Assembly: GCA_964384945.1 (NCBI GenBank)
Contig: CAYLMK010000017.1
Span: 1-64,000, forward strand
Direction: 5' to 3'
DNA length: 64,000 bases
Origin: S015-6 sp964384945
Lineage (GTDB): Bacteria > Desulfobacterota > DSWW01
Every line of letters begins with the position of its first letter. The stretch's first letter is position 1. Positions 25,824 to 35,743 of the stretch are shown here, in pieces. Under the pieces are notes generated by a model. That model worked only from the letters and a program-made list of their open reading frames with translations, was not told the origin of the DNA and made no database searches. Both the position numbers and the translations under genes were made by a program.

Positions 25824-27881
25824 TCAACGTGGAATGACAGGCAGCTCGACGTGCGAAGGATGGGTTGCCGTGCGGTGGAGCGTCAACGTCGTGGGCAGCG
25901 CGTTTTCCGGGGTCCCGTCCGGGGCCAGGCGCGGATTCAACTCGAAATTCCGGTAGTCCGCGCCGGCGACGGCGATCCGGATCCTGTGGCCCTGCCTGAA
26001 GACCCAGGAGACCGGGACCATCTCGAACCTCAAACGGAGCGGTGTCACGCTGTCCAGGGCCTCGTCCACCCACTGTGCTTCCTTGTATCCGTGCCAGGGA
26101 AGCTCTGGTTTCACGTCCATCACCCCGTCCACGCGGTCGTCGTCCTCCCAGAGCCGGTGCCACCCGGCCCTGAGCTGCCCCTCCGCCACGTAGATGGATT
26201 CTCCCTGCGGCGCCACGTCGCAGAGATAGACGAAGACATCTGCGTCCCGCCGGTTGGATGTGACCCAAAGCTCCACAATGGGGTGGCCCGTCACCTCGGT
26301 GTCCTCGGCCAGCGGCTCGGTCTCGTACGTCAGGCATTGCGCGTCCTTGTCGGTCCGCATCATCAGCGAGTCCGGGTAGCCGATCATGATCCACCGGTCC
26401 GAGTTCGTGGAGCCGTAGCTGGACCGGTGCGTGAAGTCCACGTCGTAATCGTCCGCCCCCTGGCCGGTTCGGGTCGTTGCGAGCCGCCTCCCCTGGTCCA
26501 GAAAGTATGGCGTCACGACCTGGCGCGCCAGAGGCCACTCGTTTTCAGCACGCCATCCCTGGTTCATGACGTAAATGTAGACCGGGGGCTCTCTGTCGAT
26601 CCCGTTGTCGATGCCCTTGAGGTAACGGTCGAAAAAGCGCAGCCGCTCCACGTTGTTCTGCTCCTCAAAGTCCCCTTCGTATGAAAAGTACTCGAGGTAG
26701 GCGTCCGGGATGCCCTGGTGGTAGCCGGGCCCGATGATCAGCTTGCTCGGCACCATCGTGTGGGTGCTGGCATAGGTCATTGGTGCGCCCTTGCAGAATG
26801 CGTCGTACCACCTGCCGATGTGGTAGATGGCGATCCCGGAGTCCTTGATTTCGTTCATCATGTAACCGGGGCTTCCGTCCAGAAAGGTGAGGTTCTCCCA
26901 GGGGGGAAGAAAGTGGCTGTCGAAAAAGGGCATCGCGTCCGCGATCTGCTGAAAGGTCGGGTTGAACAGGTGTTCGAAGGTGGCCCAGAAATACTTGTGC
27001 AGGAACCTTTTGACCTGGTCCGGGTAATGAATCCCCATCGGCGGAATGATGAAATCATCGAAGAAGATCGAAGGATCCCCCTGATCGGCCGTGGGAACCT
27101 CGTCCCAGAACTCGCCGTCCCGGTCCTCGTCAAAGGCCGGGGCCGCCGGCATCAGGCCGTAGTCCGGGTACGCCACATTCATGTTGAAGGCCTGGAGGAG
27201 CTGGCTGTAGCTCGAGATCCAGTTGATGGCCGCGATCCCGCCGGGCCGGAAGCCCTCGGTGTATCCCTCCGTCAGGATGACCTCGGGCGTGATGCATTTG
27301 AGCGCGGCCGGCCGGTTCCGGGCCGTGGCGAACTGGCTCCAGCCCACGTACGATCCCCCCACCATTCCCACGTTGCCGTCGCACCAGGGCTGCGCCGCCA
27401 TCCAGTCGACGAGCTGCTTTCCGTCCTGCCCGAGGATGGGCGTGAAGGGGCCCTGCTCGCCGGTGGAGGCGCCGGTCCCGCGCATGTCCGCCGCGACGAG
27501 GGCATACCCGTAAGAGAGCAGCAGCTCTCCCAGGGAAGTCTTTGCAAAGTCGGTGGTCACCTCGCCCGCCGCAGGGTCGACCATGGCCCGGGCGTAGGGA
27601 GTGTACTGCAAGACCACCGGGAAGGAGGACCGTCTCGGACCGTCCGCGGGCAGGAACACATCCACGGCCAGTTGGGTTCTGTCCGGCATCCTCACGTACT
27701 GGGACGTCTTCGTGTAGCTAGCGTACTCCGGATAGCTGAAGCCGGAGTAAGTGAAGGGCGCACACACCTTTTCCGCCCCTGCGCTCGAATCGTCGTCACT
27801 GCCGCACGCAGTGAACAGAAACACGATTGCAGCGGCCGCGGCAAGAAGCATGCCCGAAACGTCCCGCGGTGATCGTTCCAT
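25824..27881 (-). CDS. CocE/NonD-family hydrolase, lipoprotein
   Basis: A 685-residue alpha/beta-hydrolase of the X-Pro dipeptidyl-peptidase/cocaine-esterase group. The N-terminus is a lipoprotein signal with acceptor C26 (FLFTACGS), so the enzyme is anchored outside the inner membrane. Nucleophile S177 lies in GGSYVGW, the acid probably follows EDRDG or later, and His is in GPGYHQG. The C-terminal jelly-roll domain starts near 400. Such enzymes cleave esters or amides. GGAGG before ATG 27881 fixes the start, although the frame stays open far upstream. It may release an acid that the next ligase activates. Confidence 0.85.
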   Translation of the reverse strand: MERSPRDVSGMLLAAAAAIVFLFTACGSDDDSSAGAEKVCAPFTYSGFSYPEYASYTKTSQYVRMPDRTQLAVDVFLPADGPRRSSFPVVLQYTPYARAMVDPAAGEVTTDFAKTSLGELLLSYGYALVAADMRGTGASTGEQGPFTPILGQDGKQLVDWMAAQPWCDGNVGMVGGSYVGWSQFATARNRPAALKCITPEVILTEGYTEGFRPGGIAAINWISSYSQLLQAFNMNVAYPDYGLMPAAPAFDEDRDGEFWDEVPTADQGDPSIFFDDFIIPPMGIHYPDQVKRFLHKYFWATFEHLFNPTFQQIADAMPFFDSHFLPPWENLTFLDGSPGYMMNEIKDSGIAIYHIGRWYDAFCKGAPMTYASTHTMVPSKLIIGPGYHQGIPDAYLEYFSYEGDFEEQNNVERLRFFDRYLKGIDNGIDREPPVYIYVMNQGWRAENEWPLARQVVTPYFLDQGRRLATTRTGQGADDYDVDFTHRSSYGSTNSDRWIMIGYPDSLMMRTDKDAQCLTYETEPLAEDTEVTGHPIVELWVTSNRRDADVFVYLCDVAPQGESIYVAEGQLRAGWHRLWEDDDRVDGVMDVKPELPWHGYKEAQWVDEALDSVTPLRLRFEMVPVSWVFRQGHRIRIAVAGADYRNFELNPRLAPDGTPENALPTTLTLHRTATHPSHVELPVIPR

Positions 27882-27925
27882 GTGAGCCTCCTTCCCTCCG
27901 GGATTGAGGTTTGTCCGCCCGCCGA

Positions 27926-28693
27926 TTACCTGGCCTGCATCCGGAGCGCCCCGTCCAGCCGGATGACCTCGCCGTTGAGCATGGGGTTCTCGACGATGTG
28001 CCGGGCCAGGATGCCGAACTCGACCGGCTTTCCCAGGCGGTTCGGGAACGGGACCATATGGCCCAGGGCGTCCAGGACCTTTTCCGGCAGGGCCATCAGC
28101 AGGGGGGTGCGAAAGAGCCCGGGGGCGATCGTCATCACACGGATGCCGTGCTGCGCGAACTCGCGCGCGATCGTCAGGGTCATCCCGTTGATGGCCGCCT
28201 TGGAGGCGCTGTAGGAGGCCTGTCCGATCTGCCCTTCGAAGGAAGCGGTGGACGAGGTGTTGATCACGACACCCCGCTCCCCCTCTTCGTTCGGCGAGTT
28301 CTTCAGCATCTGCTGGGCGGCGAGCCGGATCACATGCACGGTGCCGATCAGGTTGATCTGGAGGACCTTGTTGAAAAGGTCCATGGGCATCGGCCCGTCC
28401 TTGCCGAGGACCTTGGAGGGCCACCCGATCCCGGCGCAGTTGACGGCCACGTGAATCGCCCCGAATGCGCCCATCGTCCTGTCGATCGCGGCCTGCACGC
28501 TCGCCTCGTCGGTGACGTCCGTCCTGCAGAAGACGGCCCCCTTGCCCAGTTCCGAGGCAAGCCGGTTTCCCCCTTCCTCGTTCAGGTCCAGGATGGAGAT
28601 CCTCGCGCCCCCCTCGGCCAGGGCGCGGGCCGTGGCCTCTCCCAACCCCGAGGCCCCTCCCGTCACGACCGCAACGATGCCGCTCGTCTTCAT
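27926..28693 (-). CDS. short-chain dehydrogenase (HSD10/3-hydroxyacyl-CoA type)
   Basis: A 255-residue classical SDR with cofactor loop TGGASGLG (residues 11-18), Asp in SILDLNEEG for NAD, NCAG, and the active site Ser in NTSST with YSASK. The sequence pattern, including NTSSTASFEGQ and QASYSASKAAI, resembles type 10 17beta-hydroxysteroid/3-hydroxyacyl-CoA dehydrogenases. AAGGAG eight bases before ATG 28693 fixes the start. It lies just upstream of the lipoprotein hydrolase, in the same direction. Confidence 0.88.
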   Translation of the reverse strand: MKTSGIVAVVTGGASGLGEATARALAEGGARISILDLNEEGGNRLASELGKGAVFCRTDVTDEASVQAAIDRTMGAFGAIHVAVNCAGIGWPSKVLGKDGPMPMDLFNKVLQINLIGTVHVIRLAAQQMLKNSPNEEGERGVVINTSSTASFEGQIGQASYSASKAAINGMTLTIAREFAQHGIRVMTIAPGLFRTPLLMALPEKVLDALGHMVPFPNRLGKPVEFGILARHIVENPMLNGEVIRLDGALRMQAR

Positions 28694-28920
28694 TGCCGCT
28701 TCTCCTTTCTTCCGCTGATAGAGAGGCTGCATTATATACATTATGAACCTTCGGGGCCAGCGGGCCGGGTCGAAGCCTGCGCCGAGGACCACGCAGACCG
28801 ACAACCCCGCCCCTTTGCCGGCGGGATGTTGGACAACGACGGCGGGCCCCCGTATCCTTTCCGGATAGGGACCACAACCGGCTCGCGCCGCTTGGGCGGG
28901 CGACGGGCTTGGAGGAGACG

Positions 28921-29946
28921 ATGAAGAAGGTTCGATTGGGAAGAACCGGCCTGACGGTCTCGGAGGTGGGGTTCGGAGGGATCCCGATCATCAACCTGGG
29001 CATGGAGGAGGCGGTCTCGCTCTTGCGCCACTGCTTCGAGCTGGGCATAACGTTCTTTGACACGGCCAACATGTACGGGGACAGCGAGAGGAAGATCGGG
29101 GCCGCCCTGGAGCCCCTTCGGGACCGGGTGGTCCTTGCCACGAAGACGCTCAAGCGGGATGCGGAGGGGGCGGCCAAGCACGTGGAGCTGAGCCTGGAGA
29201 ACCTGAAGACCCGGGTGATCGACATCTACCAACTCCACCAGGTGGCCAACCGGGAGACCCTGGACGCGGTGCTGGCCCCGGGCGGGGCCTGCGAGGCCCT
29301 GGACAAGGCCCGCGCCGACGGGAAGATCCGTTACGTCGGCTTGAGCTCCCACAACGTCTGGATCGCGGCGGAGGCCTGCCGGACGGGCCGCTTCGATACC
29401 GTCCAGGTCCCGTTCAACTTCATCGAGCAGGACGCTGCAGAGGACCTCTTCCGGGTCGCCGCGGAGCTGGACATGGGCGTCATCGGCATGAAGCCCATGG
29501 CGGGCGGCGTGCTCGAGCGGGCGGATCTCTGCTTCGGTTTCCTGCAGCAGCACCCGAACGTCCTTCCCATTCCGGGCATGAGGGCCAAGCAGGAAGCGGA
29601 CGAGATTGTCGGGCTCTACGAGAAGCGGCAGGCCCTCACGGCGAAGCAGTTGGAGGAAATGGAGCAGATTCGCTCGGAGCTCGGAACGAGGTTCTGCCGC
29701 CGTTGCGAATACTGCATGCCCTGCGATCAGGGCATCCACATCCCGACGGCCATCGGTATCCGCGCGTTTCTCAAGCGGCTGCCCCCGGCGATGACGATCG
29801 CCCTGGTCGGCGCGAACATGGAGAAGGCCGAGACCTGCATCGAGTGCGGGCAGTGCGTCGAGAAATGCCCGTACGAGCTTCCGATTCCGGATCTCATCCG
29901 GGAGAATCTCACCCTTTACCGTGACTATGTGAAGAAGCACGCCTGA
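28921..29946 (+). CDS. aldo/keto reductase with C-terminal 4Fe-4S domain
   Basis: A 341-residue protein. The AKR barrel (1-245) has FFDTANMYG with catalytic Asp and Tyr, LATKTL with Lys and YQLHQV with His. The C-terminal third carries CRRCEYCMPC and CIECGQCVEKCP, enough for two clusters. This fusion is common in anaerobes; the electron partner may be ferredoxin. ATG 28921 is chosen because GGAGG precedes it. It is divergent from the SDR across ~227 bases and followed by an MFS permease. Confidence 0.88.
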   Translation: MKKVRLGRTGLTVSEVGFGGIPIINLGMEEAVSLLRHCFELGITFFDTANMYGDSERKIGAALEPLRDRVVLATKTLKRDAEGAAKHVELSLENLKTRVIDIYQLHQVANRETLDAVLAPGGACEALDKARADGKIRYVGLSSHNVWIAAEACRTGRFDTVQVPFNFIEQDAAEDLFRVAAELDMGVIGMKPMAGGVLERADLCFGFLQQHPNVLPIPGMRAKQEADEIVGLYEKRQALTAKQLEEMEQIRSELGTRFCRRCEYCMPCDQGIHIPTAIGIRAFLKRLPPAMTIALVGANMEKAETCIECGQCVEKCPYELPIPDLIRENLTLYRDYVKKHA

Positions 29947-29948
29947 CC

Positions 29949-31325
29949 TTGCGGAAATCGAGAGAGATCTGGGGATGGGCCCTGTACGACTGGGCCAATT
30001 CCGCCTTTGCCACGACCGTGATGGCCGGGTTCTTCCCGGTCTTCTTCAAGTCCTACTGGAGCGCCGGCACGGATGTGAACACGAGTACGGCGCAACTGGG
30101 GTTCGGCAATTCCCTCGCGGGACTTACCGTCGCCCTGATGGCGCCCGTGCTGGGGGCCGTGGCGGACCGGGGAACGGCCCGCAAGAGGTTCCTGCTGGCC
30201 TTCGCCTACCTGGGCGTGCTCGCCACGGCCGGCCTGAGCCTGGTGGGGCAGGGGCACTGGGAGGCGGCCATCCTGGTCTATGCGGTGGGGGTGCTCGGTT
30301 TTTCCGGGGCCAACGTCTTCTACGATTCTCTCCTGCCCGAGGTGGCGGGCGAGGACCGGATCGACTTCGTCTCCGGGCTCGGCTTCGCCATGGGGTATCT
30401 GGGAGGCGGCCTTCTCTTCGCCCTGAACGTGTTTGCCGTCTTGCATCCGGAGATCTTCGGCGTCACGTCCGTGACGGCGGTCCGGCTGTCGTTCCTGACC
30501 GTGGCGATCTGGTGGGGCGCCTTCACCCTGTTCACCCTCTTCTGGGTGAAAGAGTCCGCTCACGCTCCACGGGCGGCGGGGGGCGGCAACATGTTCTCCG
30601 CCGGGTTCCGCCAGTTGCTGGAGACCGCACGGAAAAGGCGCCACTTGAAGACCGTCTTCCTCTTTCTCCTGGCCTACTGGCTCTACATCGACGGCGTGGA
30701 CACGATCATCCGGATGGCCGTGGACTACGGTCTTTCCCTCGGGTTTGCCTCGAACGACCTCATTCTGGCCCTGCTGATCACCCAGTTCGTGGGGTTTCCG
30801 TCGGCGCTCCTCTTCGGCAGGCTGGGGCAGCGATGGAACGTGCGCAAGGCGATCTTCCTGGCCATCGGCGTCTACGTCTTCATCACGGTCTGGGCGATCC
30901 TGATGACGAAGAAGTCCGAGTTCTACGTGCTGGCGATCCTGATCGGAACGGTCCAGGGGGGGATCCAGGCCCTCTCGCGATCTTATTACTCGCGCCTGAT
31001 TCCCAGAGGCCAGGCGGGCGAATTCTACGGGTTCTATAACATGCTGGGCAAGTTCGCCGCCATTGTGGGGCCGGCCCTGATCGGGCTGGCCGGGCTTGCC
31101 GCAAAGAGGGCGCTCATGCCGCCCGCCCCCTCGCCGGAACAGGCGGCGGCGGTGGCCCAGACGGCTTCCCGGTGGAGCATCGGGTCGCTGCTGATCCTCT
31201 TCCTCCTGGGCGGCACCCTGCTCTGCTTCGTTGACGAACAGAAGGGCCGCCGGGAGATGGAGCGCTACGAAAGTGCAACGATACGAAATCGGCGGACGGT
31301 CAGGAGCACGATCTTTCCTCTCTGA
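29949..31325 (+). CDS. UMF1-family MFS transporter (Atg22-like)
   Basis: A 458-residue permease with about 12 membrane segments. The start YDWANSAFATTV and the later GGIQALSRSYYSRLIP are hallmarks of the UMF1/Atg22 group, whose bacterial substrates are unknown. It begins with TTG three bases after the aldo/keto reductase stop, so translation is probably coupled. Its stop lies 27 bases from the convergent molybdopterin oxidoreductase stop. Confidence 0.85.
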   Translation: MRKSREIWGWALYDWANSAFATTVMAGFFPVFFKSYWSAGTDVNTSTAQLGFGNSLAGLTVALMAPVLGAVADRGTARKRFLLAFAYLGVLATAGLSLVGQGHWEAAILVYAVGVLGFSGANVFYDSLLPEVAGEDRIDFVSGLGFAMGYLGGGLLFALNVFAVLHPEIFGVTSVTAVRLSFLTVAIWWGAFTLFTLFWVKESAHAPRAAGGGNMFSAGFRQLLETARKRRHLKTVFLFLLAYWLYIDGVDTIIRMAVDYGLSLGFASNDLILALLITQFVGFPSALLFGRLGQRWNVRKAIFLAIGVYVFITVWAILMTKKSEFYVLAILIGTVQGGIQALSRSYYSRLIPRGQAGEFYGFYNMLGKFAAIVGPALIGLAGLAAKRALMPPAPSPEQAAAVAQTASRWSIGSLLILFLLGGTLLCFVDEQKGRREMERYESATIRNRRTVRSTIFPL

Positions 31326-31352
31326 CTCAGGTATTGTTCCAGCCTTGATATC

Positions 31353-33527
31353 TTATGTAAGGAATCCAGACCATTCGGAAGACATGGGAGCGTTTTCCTC
31401 ATCCTTGTAGGCCTTGCAGAGGAGAGCCCTGAGCTGGTAGGTGCCCAGAGCAGGATCGTAGGGCGGGTCCGTGCTTGTCAGGACGTTCGCGTTCGACCGC
31501 CACACTCCGTACTCGGGACCTCCCTCTTCCGGAAACCACCAGCCGTACTGGACGTTGATCACTCGAGGATGGATTTGGGTGAGTCTCGCCCGCTGCCGGA
31601 TCCTGCCCCGGACTGTTTCGATCCACACCCAGTCCCCTTCCCGGATTCCGAGCCGGGCGGCCGTGTCCGGGTGGATCTCGACCAGCGGATCCGGGTACTT
31701 TGTTCGTAACGAAGGAATCTGGCGGTGCTCTGAGCAGAAGAACTGCTGGATCCTCCCTCCGGTGGTCAGGATCAGCGGATAGAGTTCCGCGAGATCCGGC
31801 CTGCTGACCGGACTCTCCGGGGGCTCCTCGTAGTGAGGGAGGGGGTCGTATCCCAGCGATTCCAGGTACTGGGAGTAAAGCTCGACCTTGCCCGAAGGCG
31901 TCAGAAAGAAGCCTCTCTCTTCGTGCTTTCGGTACTGCAGAGGAACTGTTGCGAACCCCTTCTCCCGGAGCTGGTCAAAGGTGATTCCAAGCGGATCCAA
32001 CTGGCGGTCATAGACTTCTCTGAGCGGGACGGTACCGGTGGAGAGCCCCAGCCGCAGTGCGATGTCCACGAAGACCTCTTCGTCAGGCCGGCTTTCGCCG
32101 ACGCGGGTGAGCTTCTGTTGGACAAGAGCCACGTTGTTTGCGACAAAGGGGACTGTGACCACTTGGTCCACCTCGAGCCACGTGGCAGCAGGGAGAACAA
32201 TGTCTGCGAGTTCCGCGGTGGGCGTCATGTAAATATCCATGACCGACAGGAAGTCGACGCTCATCAGAGTTTCGTGAACACGCCTGCTGTTTCCGTACGT
32301 CACGAGTGCGTTGTTGCCGAAGACGAGAAACGCCCGGATGGGGTAAGGCTCCCCTGTTCGGATCGCATGGAAGAGCGTCGGGATATGGGCCGACGGAAAC
32401 AGAGCCTGCGCACCGCAGAGAACCTTGAACCGGTCCGCGCCCATCCGCCTGCCCGCCCGGTCGGCAGGGATATTCTCCGCCAGCAGGGGAGGGTCGCCCA
32501 CGGCGTGCATACCCAGAATCCAGCCGCCGGGCACGTCGATGTTTCCTGTCACAGCCGGGAGCAGGGCTACGGCGCGCACCGTCTGAAGACAATTGGGCGT
32601 CTGTTCCAGGGCCACTCCCCATTCCAGGGCGGCGGGTCTCGTCTGGGCAAACAACCGGGCAGCAGCACGGATCTTGTCGGCGGGAACCCAGGTGATCTGC
32701 TCGGCCCATTCGGGCGGAAAGGCCTCGACGCGCCGGGCGAGCTTCTCGAACCCCGAGGTCCATCTCTCGACAAACGCCCTGTCGTGAATCTCCTCTCGAA
32801 TGATGATGTTGAGCATGCTCAGGGCGAGAGCGTCATCTGTGCCCGGTCTCACCTGAAGCCAGATGTCCGCCTTTCGGGCCAACTCGGTCTGCCTGGGGTC
32901 CACGACGATGAGCTTGGCGCCCTTCTTCAGACACTCTCTCACCCTGAACTGGATCTCGCCGTCTGGCCCTGAGATTACCGGATTGTGGCCCCAGACGAGG
33001 ACGCACCCGGGATTCACGTCCCCATAGTAATCGCAGATCGGGAGATCGCCATAGGTCATCATGCCCGTGAGGATCCTCGGGATGAAACACTGCGCCGTCC
33101 CCGGTTCGCACCAGTTCGGTGTGCCCAAGGCATTTGCGAAGCGCAGCACGTGCATAAAGTGATGCCTTCCCGTGCCCGTGCCGATGGCGATAGACTCAGG
33201 TCCGAAGCTTTGGATGATCTCCCGGATCTTGTGGACGATGGTCTCCAGCGCTTCATCCCACGAGATGGTCTTCCACTTTCCTTCCCCTCTTTTTCCCGTT
33301 CGTCTCAGGGGATGCCTGAGTCTGAGCGGATTGTACAGGTGCTCGATGCTCGAGAGGCCCTTCACACACATCCTGCCTTTGTTCAAGGGAGATTCAGGGT
33401 CCCCCTGTATCTTGACGACCCTTCCCCCTTGGACATGGACGAGAGCGCCGCAACCGCCATGACACATCCGGCAGGCGCTTCGGTGAATTCCGTCCGGCCG
33501 TAGGTTATTGGGATTCTCTGCATCCAC
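31353..33527 (-). CDS. molybdopterin oxidoreductase, single-subunit, 4Fe-4S
   Basis: A 724-residue DMSO-reductase-superfamily enzyme. The N-terminal cluster motif is C19-x2-C22-x3-C26-x27-C54. A Cys at 147 (GTAQCFIPR) is a candidate Mo/W ligand. Molybdopterin-binding loops such as WGHNP and VDPRQTELA follow. There is no Tat signal, so it is cytoplasmic. No ferredoxin-like or membrane subunit is adjacent, so the electron partner is unknown. The start is GTG. It is last in the long minus-strand block, downstream of an OYE gene. Acetylene-hydratase-like and formate-dehydrogenase-like relatives cannot be excluded. Confidence 0.88.
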   Translation of the reverse strand: MDAENPNNLRPDGIHRSACRMCHGGCGALVHVQGGRVVKIQGDPESPLNKGRMCVKGLSSIEHLYNPLRLRHPLRRTGKRGEGKWKTISWDEALETIVHKIREIIQSFGPESIAIGTGTGRHHFMHVLRFANALGTPNWCEPGTAQCFIPRILTGMMTYGDLPICDYYGDVNPGCVLVWGHNPVISGPDGEIQFRVRECLKKGAKLIVVDPRQTELARKADIWLQVRPGTDDALALSMLNIIIREEIHDRAFVERWTSGFEKLARRVEAFPPEWAEQITWVPADKIRAAARLFAQTRPAALEWGVALEQTPNCLQTVRAVALLPAVTGNIDVPGGWILGMHAVGDPPLLAENIPADRAGRRMGADRFKVLCGAQALFPSAHIPTLFHAIRTGEPYPIRAFLVFGNNALVTYGNSRRVHETLMSVDFLSVMDIYMTPTAELADIVLPAATWLEVDQVVTVPFVANNVALVQQKLTRVGESRPDEEVFVDIALRLGLSTGTVPLREVYDRQLDPLGITFDQLREKGFATVPLQYRKHEERGFFLTPSGKVELYSQYLESLGYDPLPHYEEPPESPVSRPDLAELYPLILTTGGRIQQFFCSEHRQIPSLRTKYPDPLVEIHPDTAARLGIREGDWVWIETVRGRIRQRARLTQIHPRVINVQYGWWFPEEGGPEYGVWRSNANVLTSTDPPYDPALGTYQLRALLCKAYKDEENAPMSSEWSGFLT

Positions 33528-33617
33528 GATCTCGCCCGCCGTCCTGCTTCCGGCTATGAGCCGGGCCGGTAAGAATCTTGCCGATCTCTGGCCTTACCCA
33601 AGAGCATGCGCATGCCC

Positions 33618-34829
33618 TCATCGGGCGGAAGCCGCCTCCATCAACTCTCCGAGCCGAAATCTCTCCCGTCCGACTTCCCTGTTTACCGTGCATCGTATGG
33701 GACGGCCGGAGAAGAGTTCAAAGATGCACCGGTTGCATCGAACGCACTTCTTGATCTCCTTCGTCTGTCCCCTCCGGACCTTGTTTGCCCACTCGGGGTC
33801 GGCGATGAAGGCGCGTGAAGAGGAGACGAGATCTGTCTTGCCTTCCAGAACGGCACGGGCCGCATTGTCCGGATTATGCAGGCAGGGGGTCACGACCGGA
33901 ACAGACACCTCCTGTTTGAACCCGACTGCCCCGGAAAGCATGGTGCCGTCCTCCTCCGGCAGAAAGTGTTTTGCCTGCTCGTAGCACCCATCCGAGACAT
34001 GCAGGTAGTCCAATCCTGCCCCGCATGCTGCGGCCGCCACTTTCCGCATCTCATCGAACCGGATTCCGTCTTCGTTGTGCTCATCCACCGAGAGTCGCGC
34101 ACCCAGGGCCACGTCCTCCGGCAGGGCCTCCCTGGCTCCCCGGATGAGCCTCAAGAGGAAACGCATGCGGTTTTCCAGGGTGCCCCCATAGGCGTCCGAT
34201 CGTTTGTTGTACCTTGGAGACAGGAAATCGTGGACGAGATACCCGTGGGGCGAGTGGATCTCGATTCCGTCGAATCCGGAGAGAACGGCCTTTCTGCAGG
34301 CACGCGTGAAATCGAGGATGAGGTCCTCGATCTCGTCCTTGGTGAGTTCTTCCGGGGCTTGGCCCTCCAGGGCCGGAATCCTGTTGGGGTATTTTTCATA
34401 CCAGCGGACCAGGCTCTTGGGCAGGTTTCCGAGTTGCATGTGAATCCGGACCGGGGAGGCCCCCTTCGGCTTCACGCCGGAGTCCCCGCCGGCAGCCTGC
34501 ACCCCCAGCCCCGGGGAGAGCTGGATGAACACCCTGGCCCCGTGCCGGTGTACGGTTTCGGTAAGGATCGACAGGGCGGCAACGTGTTCCGGCCCCCAGA
34601 GGTGGTGGATGTTGTAGATGGAGGTCCTGGCTGCCAGGGGGCTGACCGGGGTCGCCTCGAAGACGAGGAGCCCCAGGCCGCCTTTCGCCCGGGCCGCGTA
34701 CCAGGCAACGGTCTGATCCCCTGCCAGATGGTTGTTCGAGAAGTTCGTGTTCGTCGGCGCAAGGACGAGACGATTCTTGAGCTCAACCTTTCCGATCTTG
34801 ATCGGTTCGAAAAGGATGTCGTGGTTCAT
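33618..34829 (-). CDS. Old Yellow Enzyme-family reductase with Fe-S cysteines, no C-terminal flavin domain
   Basis: A 403-residue FMN barrel of the 2,4-dienoyl-CoA-reductase-like OYE group. FMN-site segments are APTNTNF, EIHSPHGYLVHDF and SSSRAFI. After the barrel, CVRCNRC with a later Cys probably binds a 4Fe-4S cluster. The FAD/NAD(P) domain of true 2,4-dienoyl-CoA reductases is missing, so it must receive electrons from another protein. AGGAG precedes ATG 34829. Three related barrels occur in the window, and a fourth copy is degenerate. Confidence 0.85.
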   Translation of the reverse strand: MNHDILFEPIKIGKVELKNRLVLAPTNTNFSNNHLAGDQTVAWYAARAKGGLGLLVFEATPVSPLAARTSIYNIHHLWGPEHVAALSILTETVHRHGARVFIQLSPGLGVQAAGGDSGVKPKGASPVRIHMQLGNLPKSLVRWYEKYPNRIPALEGQAPEELTKDEIEDLILDFTRACRKAVLSGFDGIEIHSPHGYLVHDFLSPRYNKRSDAYGGTLENRMRFLLRLIRGAREALPEDVALGARLSVDEHNEDGIRFDEMRKVAAAACGAGLDYLHVSDGCYEQAKHFLPEEDGTMLSGAVGFKQEVSVPVVTPCLHNPDNAARAVLEGKTDLVSSSRAFIADPEWANKVRRGQTKEIKKCVRCNRCIFELFSGRPIRCTVNREVGRERFRLGELMEAASAR

Positions 34830-34887
34830 ATTCCGCTCCTTTCCTGCCTGTGGAATAAGGTCGTGACCCATCTATCGCACACTCGAG

Positions 34888-35688
34888 TTAATAGAATACA
34901 GATCCGCCGCATACATTGATTGCCTGCCCCGTGATGCTGCATGCATCATCGGAGGACAGGTAGACGACCATGGCGCCGATTTCTTCCGGTTGCAGTATCT
35001 TTCTTTGGATCGACATTGTTTTGACCCGATCGTCCAGCGCCTGCTCACGGGAAACACCCAGCACCCGAGAGAGTTCATCCAGAATCATGCCCGGCCCGGT
35101 GAGCATCTCCGTGTTGACGACACCCGGGCAGATCGCATTGGCCGTAGCGTTGCTGATGCCCAGCAGCCCCAGCTCAGCGGCAATCGTCCTGGTAAGGCCG
35201 ATCACGGCATGCTTCGATGCGCTGTAGGCCGCGTTGGTCGGGCTCGCCTGTTTACCGGAAATGGACGCGATATTGATAATACGTCCATGTGGGCTTTCCA
35301 TGATCTTGGGCAAGAATGCCTTGCAGCACCGATAGACGCCGTTGAGGTTCACGTCGATGACGCTGTGCCAGGTGTCGTCGTCATATTCGGAAACGAAGAA
35401 CCGCTTGCCCACTACCCCGGCATTGTTGACCAGGATGTCGGCTTTTCCGAAAACTGCGAGGGTTTTAGCCAACAGATCTTTCACGGATAGCGGATCCGTG
35501 ACATCGCAAAAGATCGGCAAGGCCTGTCCCCCTGTTGCCGACACCTCCACGGAGACGGTCTGAACCTCTGATGGCACGTTCGAAGCGGCCACGATTTTCG
35601 CGCCTTCACGTGCCAGGGCGAGGCATATGCTTCTGCCGATCCCCCGCCCCCCGCCGGTCACCACGGCCACTCTATTTTTCAGTTTCAT
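34888..35688 (-). CDS. short-chain dehydrogenase (FabG-like)
   Basis: A 266-residue classical SDR with TGGGRGIG near the N-terminus, NNAG (NNAGVVGKRF), Ser in NIASISG and YSASK. It probably interconverts a ketone and secondary alcohol of a pathway intermediate; cofactor and substrate are uncertain. ATG 35688 is preferred because it aligns with the family start. Upstream lies the broken amidohydrolase; downstream is the OYE gene. Confidence 0.85.
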   Translation of the reverse strand: MKLKNRVAVVTGGGRGIGRSICLALAREGAKIVAASNVPSEVQTVSVEVSATGGQALPIFCDVTDPLSVKDLLAKTLAVFGKADILVNNAGVVGKRFFVSEYDDDTWHSVIDVNLNGVYRCCKAFLPKIMESPHGRIINIASISGKQASPTNAAYSASKHAVIGLTRTIAAELGLLGISNATANAICPGVVNTEMLTGPGMILDELSRVLGVSREQALDDRVKTMSIQRKILQPEEIGAMVVYLSSDDACSITGQAINVCGGSVFY

Positions 35689-35743
35689 GAGTCTGACCCG
35701 TAAACCGCCCCGAGTTGCTGACAGGCTCTCCATGTTCAGGAGC

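Noticed and set aside
24541..26538. Minus-strand open frame of 665 codons
   Set aside because: Overlaps the CoA ligase and hydrolase in another frame; no motifs.
27882..29225. Upstream extension of the lipoprotein hydrolase frame
   Set aside because: It runs through the SDR gene. The lipoprotein signal and ribosome site fix the start at 27881.
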